Positions 4,559-6,347 of a DNA stretch of 6,347 bases are shown here, in pieces. The notes under the pieces were generated by a model. It saw nothing but the letters and a program-made list of their open reading frames with translations, did no database searches and was not told where the DNA came from. This DNA comes from Chloroflexota bacterium. Lineage in GTDB: Bacteria; Chloroflexota; Anaerolineae; 4572-78; J111. Position 1 is the first letter of the stretch. Each line of letters starts with the position of its first letter. Position numbers and translations under genes: made by a program. The stretch covers positions 1-6,347 of the forward strand of contig RFJF01000131.1 in the NCBI GenBank assembly GCA_003695455.1, read 5' to 3'.

Positions 4559-6295
4559 CTACCCCACAGGAAGTTCACTTTTAACCGGGTTAAGCCGAAC
4601 CTGCCGGTACACCAGATCGGCGTCATCTGTAATTTTGGCAATACGTTTGGCAAAATAGTACACCCGTTTGAGATATTCAATAATTTCTGTTTCTATGCGA
4701 AAAGTCGCCAGACGGTTGGGTTCATCGGCGGCCAGGCGGTCTGCCAGATGACGGCTGGCGTTGTTTGCCAGCCGGTTCACATCGAGTTTGGCGGCCATCA
4801 CCTGTTCTGCCAAATCACGGTCCGCATCAACCACGGCCTTCATTGCAGTTTCAACTGACCAGGCTACTTTCTGGTGCAGCGCCCGCAACACTTCCTGTGT
4901 AGACTGGCTCATTTGCACATTCTGCCGCAGGCGCTCGCTGCCGGCTTCAACCAGATTGGTTTCAATCATATCGCCAATATTTTCAATATTATTGGCAATA
5001 GCCAGATAGTCAGAAAGCTGGGCGGCCTCACGACTTAACAAATCCTCCTGAGACAAACGCCCCAAATAGGTCACAATCGAGCCGTGCAACGCATCTACGT
5101 TGTCATCCATGGCTGCCAGATTGGCCAGGTCTTCCTGGCTGCCATCAATAATGCTGGGCAGCGCCGCGCGAACCATCTCGCTGCTCAGGTTTCCCAGCCG
5201 GCCCAGTTCCAGCCGAACGCGGTCCAGCGCCAACCCCGGCGTTTCAATGAGAGACATATCCAGATATTTGGGGCGCATAACAGCCGGTTCCGACACAGGT
5301 TTGAGCGGGATGAGCCAATTCATCAGCCTGACCAAAGGGTCTACAAACCAGATAAAAACCAGCATATTGCCCACATTAAACACAGTATGCGCGTTGGCAA
5401 TTTGGCGGGGGGCTTCGGCGGCAATCCGGGCTGCGCCCTCAAGTTCCGGGTAGCCGGGCGAAATAACGCGCACCGCCGTGGCTAATTCTCCCACAAATGG
5501 CAGCCAGATGATAACCCCGGCGGTGCGGTACAATGTATGCAGCACCGCCGACTGCACGGCCTCGCGGGGCTGGCCAATTGAGGCCAGCAAAGCGGTTATG
5601 GTAGTGCCAATGTTGGCTCCAAATGTCAGCGCAATACCGGCCTCCAGGGTCAGCAATCCCTGCGAAGCCAACGCAATGACTACGCCAATTGTGGCCGCAG
5701 AACTCTGAATGAGAGCCGTAAAAAATGTACCTACCAAAATACCCAGCAGTGGACTCTCTAATTTATCCATCAAGTCAATGAATGGCTGGTAACTGCGCAG
5801 CGGACGGGTGGCATCACTCATTAAACTCATGCCAAAGAAAATCAGCCCCAGCCCCATTAACATAACGCCGTACTGTTGAACGGTTTTGCGCCGGGCCACC
5901 GCCATCATCACAAAACCAATTGCCACCGGAACCAGGGCGTAATGCGTAATTTTAAAGGCAATTATCTGAACCGTCAGGGTTGTGCCAATACCGGCCCCCA
6001 TCATCACGCCAATAGACTGGCGCAGTGTCATCAACCCGGCAGAGATAAACCCCACCAACAACACTGTGGTTGCAGATGAAGATTGAATAATGGCCGTTAC
6101 CACTGTGCCGGCAAACACACCCGAAAACCGGTTGGCCGTAAGCTTTGCCAGCAGGTCTTTCATTCGGCTGCCGGCTACTACTTTTAAGGCATCGGTCATT
6201 TGGTCCATCCCAAAGAGAAATAAAGCCAGCCCGCCAAACAATTGCACCAAAATTGTGCCAATCTCTACGTTCTCTGACGCAAATATCAAGTTCAC
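4559..6295 (-). CDS. Na+/phosphate cotransporter (NptA/PNaS family) with C-terminal PhoU-like domain
   Basis: This 578-residue inner-membrane protein is predicted to import phosphate with sodium. The N-terminal half holds about eight or more hydrophobic segments in two inverted repeats, each with the family signature: QSSSATT (71-77) followed by GAGIGTT (100-106), and QSSAAT (197-202) followed by GANIGTT (226-232). NAHTVFNVGN (301-310) is also typical. From about residue 352 the protein becomes soluble and helical, with IENIGD (437-442) like the PhoU metal motif and YLKRVYYFAKRIA (541-553), common at the end of this family. The open frame reaches a TTG at 6319, but AGGAGG six bases before the GTG at 6295 fixes the start there. 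It is monocistronic within the window and converges on the tRNA. Substrate is inferred from family; some members carry other anions. Confidence 0.92.
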   Translation of the reverse strand: MNLIFASENVEIGTILVQLFGGLALFLFGMDQMTDALKVVAGSRMKDLLAKLTANRFSGVFAGTVVTAIIQSSSATTVLLVGFISAGLMTLRQSIGVMMGAGIGTTLTVQIIAFKITHYALVPVAIGFVMMAVARRKTVQQYGVMLMGLGLIFFGMSLMSDATRPLRSYQPFIDLMDKLESPLLGILVGTFFTALIQSSAATIGVVIALASQGLLTLEAGIALTFGANIGTTITALLASIGQPREAVQSAVLHTLYRTAGVIIWLPFVGELATAVRVISPGYPELEGAARIAAEAPRQIANAHTVFNVGNMLVFIWFVDPLVRLMNWLIPLKPVSEPAVMRPKYLDMSLIETPGLALDRVRLELGRLGNLSSEMVRAALPSIIDGSQEDLANLAAMDDNVDALHGSIVTYLGRLSQEDLLSREAAQLSDYLAIANNIENIGDMIETNLVEAGSERLRQNVQMSQSTQEVLRALHQKVAWSVETAMKAVVDADRDLAEQVMAAKLDVNRLANNASRHLADRLAADEPNRLATFRIETEIIEYLKRVYYFAKRIAKITDDADLVYRQVRLNPVKSELPVG

Positions 6296-6301
6296 GGTTT
6301 C

Positions 6302-6307
6302 CCTCCT
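6302..6307 (-). promoter_or_regulatory. Ribosome-binding site of the cotransporter gene
   Basis: A perfect AGGAGG on the - strand ends six bases before the GTG at 6295-6293. It lies inside the eight-codon extension that the TTG at 6319 would add, so that extension is very unlikely to be translated. Confidence 0.88.
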
Positions 6308-6327
6308 GCCGTCAAACAATACATTTC

Positions 6328-6333
6328 ATTATA
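6328..6333 (-). promoter_or_regulatory. -10 element of the cotransporter promoter
   Basis: A perfect TATAAT on the - strand (ATTATA on +). Transcription would start near 6321, giving a leader of about 26 bases containing AGGAGG. The matching -35 would fall near 6351-6356, beyond the window, so the promoter is only half visible. Confidence 0.65.
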
Positions 6334-6347
6334 GCGAAAAACACAAA

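Noticed and set aside
4549..4559. GCCG-TG-CGGC hairpin at the cotransporter stop as a - strand terminator
   Set aside because: The stem is only four pairs, and read on the - strand it is followed by A-rich rather than T-rich sequence.
4422..4560. Integration site of a mobile element at tRNA-Leu
   Set aside because: There is no duplicate of the tRNA 3' end, no integrase and no compositional break downstream.
5084..5485. + strand open frames inside the cotransporter gene
   Set aside because: They are antisense to the membrane and PhoU-like parts of the carrier, and no domain is recognisable.

Overview
The window carries six protein-coding genes, five complete and one cut by the left edge, plus one tRNA gene, and almost all of it is coding. 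Base composition is moderately GC-rich. The gene families and their order (a PhoU protein beside a PhoR-like kinase, a CehA/McbA-type PHP protein, a Na/Pi cotransporter with a PhoU tail, and a tRNA gene without an encoded CCA end) would fit an environmental Chloroflexota, perhaps an Anaerolineae-like lineage. That placement is an inference from general gene content; no marker gene fixes it.

Layout. On the + strand: 1-309 is the 3' part of a pentapeptide-repeat protein. 328-765 is a thioredoxin-type arsenate reductase (arsC). 762-1229 is methylglyoxal synthase (mgsA), which overlaps arsC by an ATGA. An 88-base gap with short pyrimidine repeats follows. 1318-1986 is phoU and 2046-3233 is a membrane-anchored PhoR-like histidine kinase. 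3309-4373 is a PHP-domain metallohydrolase with its own likely promoter, and 4422-4503 is tRNA-Leu(UAG) with its own promoter and a clear intrinsic terminator. On the - strand, 6295-4559 is a Na+/phosphate cotransporter of the NptA/PNaS type with a C-terminal PhoU-like domain. It converges on the tRNA and has a perfect TATAAT near the right edge.

How the genes may work together. Most of the proteins touch inorganic phosphate or its toxic mimic arsenate. The cotransporter imports phosphate, and PhoU plus the kinase probably sense or regulate phosphate status. ArsC reduces arsenate, which commonly enters cells through phosphate carriers. MgsA releases phosphate from dihydroxyacetone phosphate, and its characterised E. 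coli homologue is inhibited by phosphate. The PHP protein is a predicted metal-dependent phosphoesterase or hydrolase of unknown substrate. No PstSCAB transporter and no PhoB-type response regulator lie in the window. I see no wholly new system such as a defence island, CRISPR array or mobile element. The phosphate/arsenate grouping is the most interesting hypothesis here. Several start sites need care: three genes (kinase, PHP protein, cotransporter) have longer open frames than the starts supported by ribosome-binding sites or promoters.
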